The notes under the pieces are model-generated. The model was given only the letters and a program-made list of their open reading frames with translations. It was not told where the DNA came from and made no database searches. A stretch of 64,000 bases of DNA. Origin: Ramazzottius varieornatus (Eukaryota; Tardigrada; Eutardigrada; Parachela; Ramazzottiidae). The DNA lies in assembly GCA_001949185.1 (NCBI GenBank), contig BDGG01000014.1, positions 1,157,666 to 1,221,665 on the forward strand. Reading direction: 5' to 3'. Positions 1 through 16,862 of the stretch are shown here, piece after piece. The position numbers and the translations under genes are program-made. Each line of letters starts with the position of its first letter. Within the stretch, counting starts at the first letter, position 1.

Positions 1-810
1 GCGACTGTGCTCCGATTGATTTAGTTGATTGGTCAACCACAGCTGGCCCGTGTCGCTTTCGCTCCGTTCCCCACATTTTTGTCCATCCCCACATTTAAGC
101 CAGGCACGTGTACTTGCCTTCTCCTAGACAAGTTCGCGCTCGTCGTTAACTCACAACAAGCCGCTCTGCCGATCTTCAAGATTTGCAAGATATGTACTAG
201 TAAGCTTTTCATGTCTGGCAAGGTAATAGAGAGTACTTGGAGCAGTCTTGAAGTATCCTGAAGGCTGGGCTGTAGGCCTTCCTAGAAGACTTTTTTTCTC
301 GAAGGGCAGAATACTGTGAGAAGAATCGAAAAATCGCGCAAGGGAACAGACCGAACCGTTTCGAATCGTACCGTTCGCTTGGTTCGGAGTTGATCGTCGG
401 GAGTAAAAATCAGGGCGGTTGAACGGTATTGATCTGTGCGATGTAGTCCTGTTTCAATTTAAGAGGTTCCATTCTCCGCTGCATCTGGCCTGTTCAGGAT
501 TCTAAAATAATTCAAGCGCATTTTGCTCCGTCGAAGTTGTTTCCAGGCCGCCATTACATCTCACGCAAAATTATCTTCGCCGTGTCGTCGAAAGTTGCGC
601 AGGAGTAGAGCGCTCTGCTTGTACTCCAGCGATCTCCAAGCGCGCTTCCGCGAAGCACCGGATCGCCTTGCTGAAGGACGAGAAGCCGAACCAGCAGGCT
701 GAAGGTAAGAGTTGTAAGACTAGAACTTGACAATGTTTCTCCTGTATTTGTATCTCTTTCTGTTGCGTTGCAGTAAAATATTGTTCCTAATCGAACTGAG
801 AAGCAAGAGG
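1..810. other. Upstream region of GLYR1, no gene recognised
   Basis: I see no coding exon here. A possible 5' UTR intron runs from a GTAAGA donor near 706 to a TTGCAG acceptor ending near 773, just upstream of the ATG at 811. The acceptor could equally receive a trans-spliced leader; the sequence does not decide this. Confidence 0.4.
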
Positions 811-3800
811 ATGCCGCCGCCGTATCGCGTGGGAGAAATCGTGTGGGCCAAGATCAAAGGTAGGCATCGAGCTACTTCGACGCTCCTGGTGCAGTTGATT
901 GTTTGATGTCTGACTGCGGACTGATCGTTTTCAGTCGCGCACTCAGTCACGTGTTTCTTCACTAACATGCGTGCTGCACGCGACTGTGTGCGTCGATTGA
1001 ACGAGGTGAAGTAAGACTGTTCGACGTCAGTCGAAAAAGTGCTTCGATGATGGTTTACACTTGAAATCTGATCGTATCTGAAGACAGAATTTTTCTGAGA
1101 GGCCCTGGAGTGTTCAGTGGAGGTGTCAGGAACATGGAAACGGTTGCTTTGAAGATACGACCTAGTTTCTGACTTGGTCGAAAGTTTCAGCCGATTTGTT
1201 TTTCAGGCTTTCCCAGCTGGCCGGCGATCATCCAGGATCCGAAGGAAGCGGTCGACTACCAAGGTGGGAAAGTTCCAAAGGGTAAAAAGGTGCACTACTT
1301 CGTCAGATTCTTCGTCACGGAAGACGCGAGCAATTCGGTGGCATGGACGGCTGTCGATGGTAAGAACTGTTTCGAGACTTGGAACTCCGGTTTCTCGTCG
1401 CATGACTCGCATCTTACCTTTTTCTTCCTTGCTAGATATCATGGACTTTGGATCCGAAGTGCAGAACATGAGGCTTCAAGCCAACAACAAAGGTGGCAAA
1501 ACGTACAAAGACCTGAAGCTGTGCATCGACAAGGCTGAAGAAGCCCATCAAATTTGGCTCGAGGTATTCGTTTGATTTTTGATTGACCTACGTGGCTATC
1601 ATAGCCCATATAGTCCGTTCGAGTAGAAATGAGGGTTGCTGGTAGCGGTGCATCAGACATGGTTACCTTGCTTTCTATCTGATGCTCATTATCACCCGGT
1701 TTTCGTTTCTGTAGGATATCCAGAAAAATCCGGAGAAGGCTACGGCTGCTGTGATGTCTGCAGGTACATCCAGTACCCCACCAGCCTCCATCGGATCGGA
1801 CAAGCAGCCGTCATCGAGCAGCAAGAGTGAGAAAAAGCAGTCGAACGGCAGCAAGAAAGGCAACACCGCTTCGGAATCCGAACCGGAAGGCAAGTTTGCA
1901 TCGGGTACTGGTATTAACCAGCCCCAACAGAAGATCACGCTGAAGCTACCCAAGAACCCCACTGGCAGTGCATCGAAACCAGCCAGTTCGAATAACGCTT
2001 CAGGTAGGACCCAATGAAGTCAGGATTCTAATCTGACTCAACCTAATTTCTGGAAAACGACGATGCAACTTGTTGTTGTAGGAAAGAAAAGGACGGCCGA
2101 ATCCGAATCGGCTGCAGACAGCGAAACTGACGGAACTTCGACGCCGTCGCGAGCCACGAATGGACAGTCGGCGTCCAAGAGGAAAGTCATCCCGACGGCC
2201 AAAGTGGCCGACAATGCCCAACAGAAGAAAGCACAAGCTGCCTCGCCGGCTCGCACAAGCTCCAACCAGCCCAAACAGCAACCCTCAACGGCTGACAAGA
2301 AATCTTCCAGCAACAAAAGCCAGGTTCGAACGGAGAATAAATTCATGTTATGGGGGCCGAAATGTTTCAGCCATTTTTCCACAACAGTGCCGTCAATTTT
2401 GTGCCCAGCTCGGCCTTGACAAGCACCTCTCAGCGAAATAGTCAGAAACAGATAAAATTTCGAGTTTACTTTATAACGGAGCCCAAGAGTTTCTGTACAA
2501 ATTCCTGAATGTAAAGTGTGAATCTTTAAATATCCGTTGTCTTGATTTTAGGGTTCCACGGAAGCGATAGATAAGGCAAAGAAGATCTCTCTGGGTTTGA
2601 TGGGTTCTTTCGACGACCATCGAACCATCCGAATCGCGCGCCAGTTGCTGACCAAAGGTGTTCGTGTCCGCATTTGGGAGCAGAGTGGGAGCTCGGCTAG
2701 TACCAGGGAGCTGCAGGAAGCCAAAGCTGAGCGAGTGTCAGATGGCGAAAAGCTCTTCGAGGACTCGGACTTGGTCTTCCTGTCGGCCACCAGTCAACAA
2801 CAGGTTTCTGCACTCCTCAGCGGACAAGAACATGTCATCCGCAAGATTCGACCAGCACAGGCTGGTAAAGTCAAGGGCGTCTGTGTCTTTAGCAACTTTG
2901 GCGAAGACGAAAGGTGAGTGTCATCACGAACAAAGGAAATTTGAGAATTTCGCGTCGAAATAGAAACCGGGGTAGGTTGGCCCTATGTACAGTAACCTCG
3001 GTTTCTATTCGGTTTTCGGTATGTTGTATTTTTTGGCTGTAATATTGCTTTTTGGGTTTTCAGTGAGGAACTAAAGGCCAGGCTGTCTCCCAAGAACCTT
3101 GAGTACTTGGAATGCGCGTGGTTAGGCGGCATTAGCGCAGATAAAGAGAAGGAAAGGTCCTCCTTACGGCTGATTGCCGGAGGAAGTCGCCGTCTGTTCG
3201 AGCAGACGCTGAAGCCACTGTGCGACGTCCTGGGTTCCGGTCCAGAAGGCTGCACTTTCCTGTCGGAAGACGTTGGGGTGGTTAACGTAGTTAAGTCTGC
3301 CGTCACGATGGCCCACAATGTGGCGCTGGCTGGCATGGTGGAAGCTGTTGTCTTTGCACAGAAACACGGCACCGATCTCAGCCTTCTGCAGGCACCACTG
3401 ACCGCCGTCCTGGCTGATTTTTCTCTCATGACAAAAGTTCGTAACATTGTGCAGTTCCAGCCGACAAAGGAGGCACAGGGAAAGAACCCAAACATTTTCA
3501 GGGAATCGGTAAGTCTGAAAAAGCCAGAAGTCCACCATTCTCTTCGGACTCGACCTTCACCCGGTACCAAGAGTTTTTCGGGGTTAACCTTGATAATAAG
3601 GGGCAGTCTGAAATCTTTTGAGGGGGCTTAGCTGGAAATGGCGTTTTGATTATTTTTTGCTGTCGTAGATGGTTGCAATGAGGGATGCGGTGCGTCTGGC
3701 GTCCTATTCGACCAAGGGACCAGCTTCGGTGACACCGCTGGCTTCGTGCGTGCTGGACATGTTCAAGACGGACTTCGTAACGTATCGCTATGAACGGCAG

Positions 3801-4095
3801 GACGATGAGGAAGAGCAGAGCAGCAAGACGGGTTCGTCGTCGGTTAAGGAGGAAATGAGCGAAGAAGGGGAAGAAGGGAAAGGCGCGACGACGTCGGAAG
3901 GCATGTCCAATGGGGAAAGCAGCAAAGAAACGACGAAGATCGGTAAGAGGTGCTCTGCGATGATTCTGTGAGATTCCGTTCTGATTTTGCTGTTTATTTT
4001 CAGGAGCTGAAGAGGATGATGGTAAGAAGACAACGAACGGGGATGAGGCTGCGGGGGAAGATGAGGAGGAGAAGGTGTTGAAGATGGACATTTGA
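811..4095 (+). CDS. GLYR1: GLYR1/N-PAC-like nuclear protein (PWWP + beta-hydroxyacid dehydrogenase-like)
   Basis: Nine exons: 811-859, 1207-1359, 1436-1563, 1715-2003, 2082-2323, 2552-2913, 3064-3508, 3669-3942, 4004-4095. They sum to 678 codons (677 aa; human GLYR1 is about 553). Residues 5-105 are a PWWP domain (VGEIVWAKIKGFPSWPAII) that in this family reads methylated histone or nucleosomal DNA. Residues 110-287 are a Ser/Lys-rich linker. Residues 288-600 align with the 6-phosphogluconate/beta-hydroxyacid dehydrogenase fold used for tetramerisation and KDM1B/LSD2 stimulation. The Rossmann glycine loop is degenerate: KISLGLMGSF replaces the family's GFLGLGLMGSG. A roughly 80-residue acidic tail, partly on its own last exon, has no counterpart in human GLYR1. 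The start is the first ATG in frame with the PWWP. An intron carries a palindromic repeat near 2368. By family it acts in the nucleus on transcribed chromatin. Confidence 0.88.
2368..2421. repeat. Family A palindromic repeat, partial copy in GLYR1 intron 5
   Basis: The stretch carries the family pattern of a TTTTTC-type end and a core with TGTGCCCAGC and CGGCCTTGAC. Similar cores recur near 6000, 6780, 23400, 32180, 36220, 45760 and 53600. Confidence 0.5.
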
Positions 4096-5301
4096 GAGCA
4101 GTTGATGTAGGTTACCACTTGGTTCGTTCTCTTAAATTTTGAGATTGTTTCTGTAGATGAGAGGACGACTGACTGTTGGGAATGATTTCACTAGATACCA
4201 ATTTTTTTTCTCGAGGGAGATCCAATTTCTTTACGCTATATCTTTGTTTTAGGGTTCGCGCTTGATTGTTGAAATTCTGGAATGAGTTTCGCTTGATGCT
4301 ATTTAACTACAGCTTTAATCTCGTTTTGGCTGAATAGATGGCTGAATAGACCACCTATCCTGAAAAACAAAGGCTGTTTGTTTCGGCTTCGCCTAAATGT
4401 GATGGTCAGAATGCCATCTTGTGGAATGTGGAATACTTCTGGACTGTAGATGGTAGAGCAGTCAGGTACTACAGCCGTACCAGAGAAATAAGAAATTAGA
4501 TAACAGCGATCAAGGTTGGCAGTCGACGTCACAGCGGTTCGTGAGGCGGCGAGTTATCGCAATGTTTACATGGCGGAAATCTAATTTTGATAATTTTTAA
4601 ATTTTGCTTCTTTGTGATTATTAATTTTTCCTTCTAGAGCCTGCCGTCTTTTACCTGCGTTGTGCTACTCTGCTTCTGCATGAACCTCATACTTTGCCAC
4701 AAAGCTTGTGTTACCCTCCGTTGTCTGCAGTACTTGTGCCCGGAAAAATTAGCTACGGAAAGCACATTCGAACAGCAATCTAGAGTGGAACATTATTCCC
4801 CTCCACATCGACACCTGGACTCTCCCGCCGTTTTACTGATTGATCGAGGGATTTTTGTTTGCCCGTCCTCCTATTCCGTTAATAAAGCGAAGCGAAAGAC
4901 GATTTCTAGCTGGAGAAGAAGCAAAGAATGCATCAATGAAAGGTGAGTTTTGCTACGTTTGATTTACGGTGTGGCAGCTTCCCAGCATATGCATTGGTGC
5001 GCGCGCACATCCAGCTTTTGCGCGTCGAAGAACCGTCGATATCTTGTGCGCACTAGCTCACGCTGCATCACGTGCGCTGCACTTCAACCAAGCTACTTCC
5101 CCGTTGTCTGGTCCATCAAGAATATCTGATGCGACTCTTTTTACTACCAGTTCGGCATTCTTATCCAGGTTTACGACTTTCAATATGCACCGTGGGTTTT
5201 CCCGGATGTTCGACGAAGGAAATGGAGGCGATAAACCATAAATACTCCCCGAACTGGAATTAACAGCAAATTTTCGTTTGGAAACATCGTAGAATAGCAC
5301 A

Positions 5302-9766
<4,465 letters not shown>

Positions 9767-11678
9767 AGTACTTCTGCTGCCTTTTTATTATTGCCTTCGC
9801 ATTCCGTGTCTTTTTCATTTGTACAGATATTATATGTTTTTACTTGCATCACGCACATTATATTATAGACCCCTTTTACATGTTGTCAAAATGTTCCCGT
9901 TGATTGGGATTCAGTTTTCCGGTGTCAGATAAAATGATTGATGATCGTTTCGCCGGATAGCATTTTCTCCTTTGGAGTTTCTGCTGGTATCGGCAGGAAG
10001 GGTTTTTGCGTGCCCCATTTTTTTGACATCGAAAAGCTTGTTGGCATTTTGAAAGGAAAATCGGGCCTCTTTGTTGAGCATCGTTTAAGTTGGCTTCCGG
10101 TGCGCAAAGTGGGGATAAAGAGCGTCTTTGTAGGCTGGTAACGGAAGGCCGGGGGGCATGTGGAAGGGGCTGGATGGAGGACGCTTGATGGGGGGAATTC
10201 ATGTGATTTATCCCGCTTTGTTTGTTCAGATCACCCTCCACCGTGTTGCAGCAGTCAATCATTTTGAAGACTTGACGATCGATCGGCAACTAGTGCTGCT
10301 GTTGGGGGACTCGTGTGACTCTCAAGTTCCTGCAGTGCAGGTCCATTATTGACTTAGTCACTGCTGACACTTTTTCTGGCGCCTTGAGTTTCTGCAAGAC
10401 AAAATGCCTCCTGACACTGATGGCCAGTATTATAATTGAATATCAAGCGGGACGAGTCTGTTTGCCTGGCTTTCAACTGATGAAACTGATCAAGGTGGTT
10501 ACGACGACAGTTTAGTGTTGTGTAGCAGTAGGCTACACCGGGACCGAAGTCAGTAATATGCCTTTGTTTCAACTTTGCAGCGGAGAATATTAGCGCTGGT
10601 GGTTGATTTGCCGGAGAGTTAAGGCTGATTAATCTGCCATGGTTGTGCGATGCATTGGGATGGTGTAGTGGTAGTTAGAGTAACATGAAAGGCTGCGAGC
10701 TAAGCTCTTTGGGGAGCTTTCTCCTGAGTCCCTCCGCTCTTTGAGGTTTTGCGTCAGCATGTGCCTGGGCCAGCTTGTCTGGATCTGTCCATATCGCAAG
10801 ATGCCGGAATGAGTGACAGATCGTAATTAGCATCATTGAAGCACGACGCCGTCTGTGAGCCCCAGAATAAATTGCCTGTTAGGCTGGCTCAGGCCGACAA
10901 GCGGAAATGAACGAACCCCATTTCCCCCTCCTCGTCATCCCGTCGCTTTACGCACTCCTGCTTCCCAGTTTGCCTCGCACGCAACGCGCGCCTTGATTTC
11001 CTCTTTCAAATGCTAAACAGCCAATGAAACAGTCAATCACTTTTTATACATATATCCAGTGGCAAATGCCAGAGCCCACAGAAAAGCTGCTACATCCGCA
11101 TCTCGCAGCTGCGGAGCTATCCACCCCGTTTGTCGTGGGATAGTTATTTTGCCTTTTTCGGAGTTTTTCCTACGATATCCCTGGACAGGGCTGTGCTGAG
11201 TACGGCCTGTTCCTGCGTTTCCTTAACGTTCCGTAAACAATGGCCAAATGAGCCGGAAATCCGCAGTTGCGCGCGGTATCGCGTATTCAGTTTTGCCGTA
11301 CGTGAAAATCATGTCGGATGAAATCATGGGGAATGATATCTGTGCATTTACTCATTGGCAAAGAAAGTGGGCGTGCAGATCGAGTACGCCATTTCGGGGT
11401 TTTATGAGTTCTATTGGCCTGTTGCAGAGAAGCTGACTTTGAGGCGGAGTTTGGCTTATCCGTCCAGTGGCGAAGCTTGAAGGCTGGAGGGGTCAGCAAA
11501 TTTTGGGGGCCCAGACACATATTGAGGCGCGCTTCCTCATCGAATCAGTGCGAGCGAATCGCGCGTAAATTAGAGGGTCGGGCCGCACACGAACACCGAA
11601 ACGCATCACGTATGGCAGCTGTACGGAAAACCAAAGTGTCAGCTCCACAAAGCCCGACTGTCAGCTAGCAGTATCGAG

Positions 11679-11930
11679 TGTACCAAACCAATATGATAGA
11701 AAAACAGGAAAGCAGTATAGTTGGACAGCTTACGGCGTTCTGATGGTATGTGACTACGTAACAACGAATCGGCCACTGGAAAACCAGTGGAAAGCCCGTA
11801 AGTCTCGTGATCAGAAAACTCTTTCGGTGGAGAAGTTGGTTGAAAAAACTTCCAGCGAAAGTCAATCAGTCACAGATCGTTTATGTCACATTTTACTGCT
11901 CTTATGTTTGTCAATCATATTAGTTTGGTA
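11679..11930. mobile_element. Nested inverted-repeat element 1
   Basis: GTACCAAACCAATATGAT at the left is matched by ATCATATTAGTTTGGTAC at the right, giving TIRs around about 250 bp without coding potential. It sits inside the foldback element. Confidence 0.6.
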
Positions 11931-12275
11931 CGAGGTAAACGACATAATTCGGGCATATCGATTTTCGCACCATAATTCGGGCAACGCGAAAAGTTTGAAC
12001 ATTATCATCAACGCTTGATTCATCTCTCATCATACGCCTGTTGATACAACATTAGGTTTTTTAACATTGGACAGACCCATGTCTCTCCCAGGCCGAATTC
12101 CCGTGATCCACAACGCTTTGTTGCTCTCAGACCTATTGAAACCTCCAGGAGAGGGATCACTCTACCTCAGGAAACAAGAAGCAGTTCATTACGCGCAGCA
12201 AGAGCTGAGTAAAAATATGCCCAAATTACGAGTGAAAGACCACTATGCCCGAATTATGTCGTTTACCTCGCATAG
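11929..12275. mobile_element. Nested inverted-repeat element 2 (MITE-like)
   Basis: Terminal inverted repeats of about 27 bp (CGAGGTAAACGACATAATTC at the left, its reverse complement at the right) enclose about 350 bp. The left end directly abuts nested element 1 and follows a TA. The CGAGG terminus resembles that of the pogo-like element at 17449. Confidence 0.65.
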
Positions 12276-13683
12276 AAAACACTGCCAACTAACAGTCAGG
12301 TTTTTGGAACTCACACTTGGATTTCCGTACAGTATCCATACGTTTCGGTGATCGACCCTCTAATTTGAGGGCGATTCACTCGCACTGATTCGATAAGGTG
12401 GCGCGCCTCAAGAGGTGTGGCCAAGGATGTGGCCCCCCAAAATTTTTGAGACCCGAAAAATTTGCCGACGCCTCTAGTCGAGCTCCACCACTGCTTCCAG
12501 TGGCTTTTACGGCCAAGGATGGTCCAGAGCTGAGCCGGCCTTTCTGACCTCTTTGGCAGGCCAGAGACGTTTAAAAGTCAGGCGTGATTTTTCCGGCTGA
12601 TAAAAGTGGAGTAATCATCAAGTTAAAGTTTACATGTGAGATGTGTTTATTTTTGGAAAGTGTCATTCCGACGAACGTGCCTCAGTACAGATACCGTGCA
12701 GCGCGCTAGTCGCCGTTTCCCACGCAAGTGCTTTCCATAACTGGATTATCGGAAACATTTCCCGCTGGATATTTTCTCTATCATGTACAGGGATAATTTC
12801 TCAAGGAAATGGCTCTGCTTTCAATACGTAAGTTTCGGAGATTTCTCTCCTGTCTGTTCCTTGGGCGATTCTTTGACTGAAATAATTTACTTGAATAGTG
12901 GAAAAAGTATGATGCATTATGAAGTATAAATTTCGAGCAATGTCGACAATTGTTTTTTCTGCTTTCTAACGGTTAGGCCAAGGCTTGATGGTTGCCAAGT
13001 GCGCGGAGTGGTAGCGCCAGCGTAATTCGAAGCGCTGTGACTTGGTGGTGGTGGTGGGGTTCGAGTTGCTTTGTGCGATAGACATTTGAGATGCTCTGCT
13101 TCACACTGTTAAATGTCTTGTTCTCCCTCGCTTGACTTGGTAAAATTATCTAACCAAGTAGATCATTTTCTCCCTCAACTACTGTAACTTGTTGACGACT
13201 TGCTACTTCCTTCTTGTGCGCTTTCCACTTTCTTTCCTTCGTAGGCAAGTTGGAAGGATTTAACCGTGTCAGAAGACACAGCTGCTTTCCTTGGAATAAC
13301 AGCCATCGATCGCAATCACACCGCTGACCGATAAAGTGAGGCGCCTGCTTCTGCTTCTTCCCTGTCGCTGGGCGCTTCCTCCTCGCTCATCTCCTGCGGC
13401 AACTTTAATCAATTAGCGACTTATTTCCTCATCTTCTAAGTCAACCTCGAAGCCACTTTATCTTCCTCTGCGATTGATTAACCTCCAGAAACACTGCCTG
13501 CAGATAAACAATAGCCAATTGCGCGCGCCGCTAAGTCTCGTTGAAGCTGCGTTGCCACATCCGATGTTACTGCGGTGCAGCCTTGTTCGATCCGTTGTTT
13601 CGATGACGTCACTGCGGAAGAAGACTGACCAAAGCGTTGTGCAATGAGTTTGCCGCACTGCTGAACATTTTTCCACCTGACCT

Positions 13684-15558
13684 ATGCACTCCACAAGTCC
13701 ACCCGGAAGTCCGCTGCACAGGACTTCCGGGTACCATAGTCACGCCCCGTGGTACTGCTGGCTCTGTCCGCGCACTTTCCGCACACACATCTCCAAGCGA
13801 ACATGTGCAACCGTCCTCATGATCTTGGCCCTTGCTGTCATATGTCCCTTCTTCTTCGCCGACCAAATTCGCCAAATGACTCGCTCCAGCGCCCTCCGTG
13901 TCGAAGCCTCTTCCAACTTGCTACAGGTCCACCTCAAGCACCGGACAGAAATCAGACTCAAACCTCGGTAAATTATCGCCCATGTCACATGGAATCAAGG
14001 CACTTCCAAGTGGCGCACGCTTTCACTCTATGACACTAGCAATGTGCGCCACTTGGAAAAACTAGCTGGTCGGGGTCATTCGCCGAGCTCCCAAATATTC
14101 AGTGCTCACTCTTTATAATGAAATCATTTGCAGGCTGAAGGCGCGCATTCGAAATCAACACCGGTTGAAATACCCCCTGGAGCCTCGCGTCTGTGATTCG
14201 GAAAGGAGAGCTGGTGTCGGCGGAGTGAAGAAGGATCCCTATATGGTACTCTTTATCCCATCCAGGCCGAACAATGCCCAAGACCGAGCGGCGGTTCGTG
14301 AAACGTGGGCCATGCACGGTCGTCTATGTAATGTGCGTGTTATCTTCGGCTTCGGTCGTTTCGAGGACGAGACTTTGCTGGAACAAGTGCAGCTGGAACA
14401 GGAGCTGTACGGCGACTTATTGCAGACAGCGGAGGTGATTGATGCTTACCATAACCAAACACGCCTCATCTTGGCCTTCTTTCAATGGGGCCTAGCTCAT
14501 TGTGGCGGCGCACAATTCATTGGTAAAGCTGATGAGGATACGTGGATCAACATTTTCGGCGTTCTGAAGTACCTCCAACAGCCGGAAGCTCAACAGGTAA
14601 ACAGACTAGCCACTTCAACATGCAAATGCAAGCTCATCATGTTAATCGACTCACTTTATACGCATGCATTCACCCTCTTGTCATTTTGCATTCAACCCAT
14701 TTGTCATTTTCGCAGCGCTGAAAATTGTTTGTCAAACCAGTGCAAAAAACGCTGGGAAACTCAGGAATAATACCAAAAAAATATATAGGAAATATTAAAG
14801 ATTGCAGCTCCTTGACAAACAAACTCAACACGTCCGTTTCACCTAGGGGCGCACCCTCTCAGTCAGTAACACTGAGAACATACGCCACTTGGAAAAAAAT
14901 CGTGTCGAGTTTGTTTGCAGAGCTCCCATTCGTTCTTTCGCAACGAAATCAGATAAGATAGAAAATCGTAGAAATAAACCGGGTGTTGTTCTGGTAGGAT
15001 GCAGTGATCGGGCATTTTTTGATGGAGGAGAAAGTCAAGCGTCTTCCGGAGCAGAAATGGTTTTTGACCAAAGCCGAATACGCTAACGACACTTACCCGC
15101 CGTTCGCTGTCGGTCAACTGTACGTCTTTCCCCGTTCTTCTTTACCCGCCGTCCTGTCAGCCTCCATTCAGATTCCCATCCACTGGCTGGATGATGTGTA
15201 CATAGGTGGACAGCTTCCCGAATTCCTCAAATTGACACTGGTGAAAATTTACGAACGATGCAACTTGTGGGAAGTGGAGAACTTGCCCTGTTTCGGACGG
15301 TATAATTACATCATCCACGCCACACCCGCCGACAAGAAACGAGAGATATTTTACCATCCTTGCATGCAAAAGTACCGCCAACAGACCTGTGTCGTCCCGA
15401 CGGATCAGCAGCTGGAAGAAGAGTTCTCCAAGGAGGAAGAAGCTCTGCAACATTTTGTCAAGAATAACTTGAGTGTGGTGGCCAAAGAGAAGGATAAAGA
15501 GACCCTTGTGCCAATTGTACACTTACCTGCGAGAAATGTCACGCAAAGAGTACCGTGA
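13684..15558 (+). CDS. Beta-1,3-glycosyltransferase, GT31 family (type II Golgi protein)
   Basis: Three exons: 13684-13967, 14134-14596, 14998-15558, totalling 436 codons (435 aa). A short cytoplasmic N-terminus is followed by one signal-anchor segment (about residues 42-60, VLMILALAVICPFFFAD), typical of Golgi type II enzymes. GT31 motifs follow: RETWA (150-154), the metal-binding DxD motif as KADEDTW (DED at 228-230), and a downstream LDDVYIGG corresponding to the family's EDVYVG. By family it transfers Gal, GlcNAc or GalNAc in beta-1,3 linkage from a UDP-sugar. The acceptor cannot be told from sequence. The C-terminal 60 residues are charged and not recognisable. Both introns contain family B hairpin repeats. 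Confidence 0.85.
14006..14056. repeat. Family B hairpin, intron 1 of the GT31 gene
   Basis: CCAAGTGGCGCAC and GTGCGCCACTTGG form perfect 13-bp arms around about 25 nt, the cleanest hairpin of this family in the window. Confidence 0.8.
14842..14940. repeat. Family B repeat, intron 2 of the GT31 gene
   Basis: A CTAGGGGCGCAC arm pairs imperfectly with TACGCCACTTGG, followed by the family tail (GTGTCGAGTTTGTTTGC). Confidence 0.6.
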
Positions 15559-16862
15559 TACCGGACATTTACAGGAGTTTCTATTACAGATGGTCTTTTG
15601 ATGTCGGTTTTCACATTGCTTGTTTCTTTCTGGTGACAATTTATTTACTTCCTAATTGCAGTATTTTGTTTCCCTTACACCGTATGGGTAGACCTTTTCA
15701 ATTCTAAAATTACATCGAAGTAATGTTAAAGATAACGGCTGAACGCGGGTCAGAGAACTGTCACACGAAAAAGTAGGAAGAATCCGGGAAGATCGGCGAC
15801 GGCGTCTTTCACTCCCTCTGGCGGGGAACCCAGCCCAGACTTTCAACAGCCTTTTCCGTTGATTGATTGCACAGGTTTTTACCAGCTCAGTGTTACAGTG
15901 GCGCACGCCAATCATGGTGTTCTCCCTCTGGTGGCATGCGACAGGGCGTCCGTCATCCTGGCAATGTTTTGATTCTTGTTCACTGATGTGCTGCTGAAGC
16001 GCGCGTTGCTGGAAGGAAAGACACCGCAAAGTATCCTTGACGTCATGCGTCAAAGCATAATGCGGGGCAGCTTTTAGTCATGATGTAACCATATGGTGAC
16101 GTACCAGGTTGTTAATTTGACCGAAAAATAAGATTCCAGAGGGTGATACTCACCTTGTTTAGTTTAGTAAGTCGGACTGGCACAGTGGTCAGCCAATCAG
16201 ATCAGGCGATGGGGGCGGACCTGAACGCACTGAACCCACTATGCTATGCAAATTCCTGATCGGTGCTCAGCGCGTACAGCCCACTAAACCCGGTTTAGTA
16301 AAAAGTGGTTAGTGGCCCGGTCATGTTCGACCGTGTTCATTGACTACTATGTAGCAGCCATGATGCTACGTGAATCCGTAAACTTTACCTGTCGTCTACT
16401 TTACGACATCTTTTGACTTTCTCCGACTGGCAAGTTTCGAATTTCTACCTCACAGTCCTCGTCTCACTGGAAAATTTCTTTCTGCTTGTTGTCACGATCG
16501 TTCTATCGACCCGGCCATAGTAGACAACTCGTGCATGAAACACAGAACCATAGCTAACTAGAAAACCAGCTCGGAATTCGACGCCGCGTTGAAAGAAACG
16601 TGGCCAGCAGTTTTGGACACGATTCGGAAGCAGAATTCAAAAGACAAAAGCGCTTTCTTTCCCGATGTAGAATATAGCGTCAAGACTACGGCTGAAACTG
16701 CAGTTTCCAAAATTCTCCAGTCTGTGATTAAGACTACAGTTACACCTACCGTCGATGTCAGCTTACTGGACGTGCGCGTTGACGGTGCCGTTAACTGTGG
16801 CTTTGTAAGAGCAGCTCATCTATACGACTGTAGGTTTAACTGTAGCGTTGACTATTTTCTTT

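Larger units (their letters stand above)
11463..12499. mobile_element. Foldback element with long imperfect inverted repeats
   Basis: The left arm (about 11463-11665) and right arm (about 12285-12499) are reverse complements over roughly 200 bp with scattered mismatches and small gaps. Shared blocks include ATCGAATCAGTGCGAG and AATTAGAGGGTCG. No transposase frame lies inside. The interior holds two smaller inverted-repeat elements, so it looks like a non-autonomous element that later received nested insertions. Confidence 0.7.
9767..13683. other. Intergenic region between IRE1 and the GT31 gene
   Basis: I found no coding exon on either strand; the open frames are short and lack start, splice and family signals. 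The recognisable content is the nested foldback at 11463-12499. A tRNA-like stretch near 12990-13070 has a GGGTTCGAG B-box-like core and may be a SINE remnant. The rest shows nothing I can support. Confidence 0.5.

Noticed and set aside
10655-10740. Possible tRNA (GGGATGGTGTAGTGGTAG segment)
   Set aside because: It resembles an A box but no B box or cloverleaf follows.
12990-13075. Possible tRNA gene (GGGTTCGAG core, AGTGGTAGCGCC segment)
   Set aside because: The B box is only approximate and the acceptor and anticodon stems do not pair; at most a SINE-like remnant.
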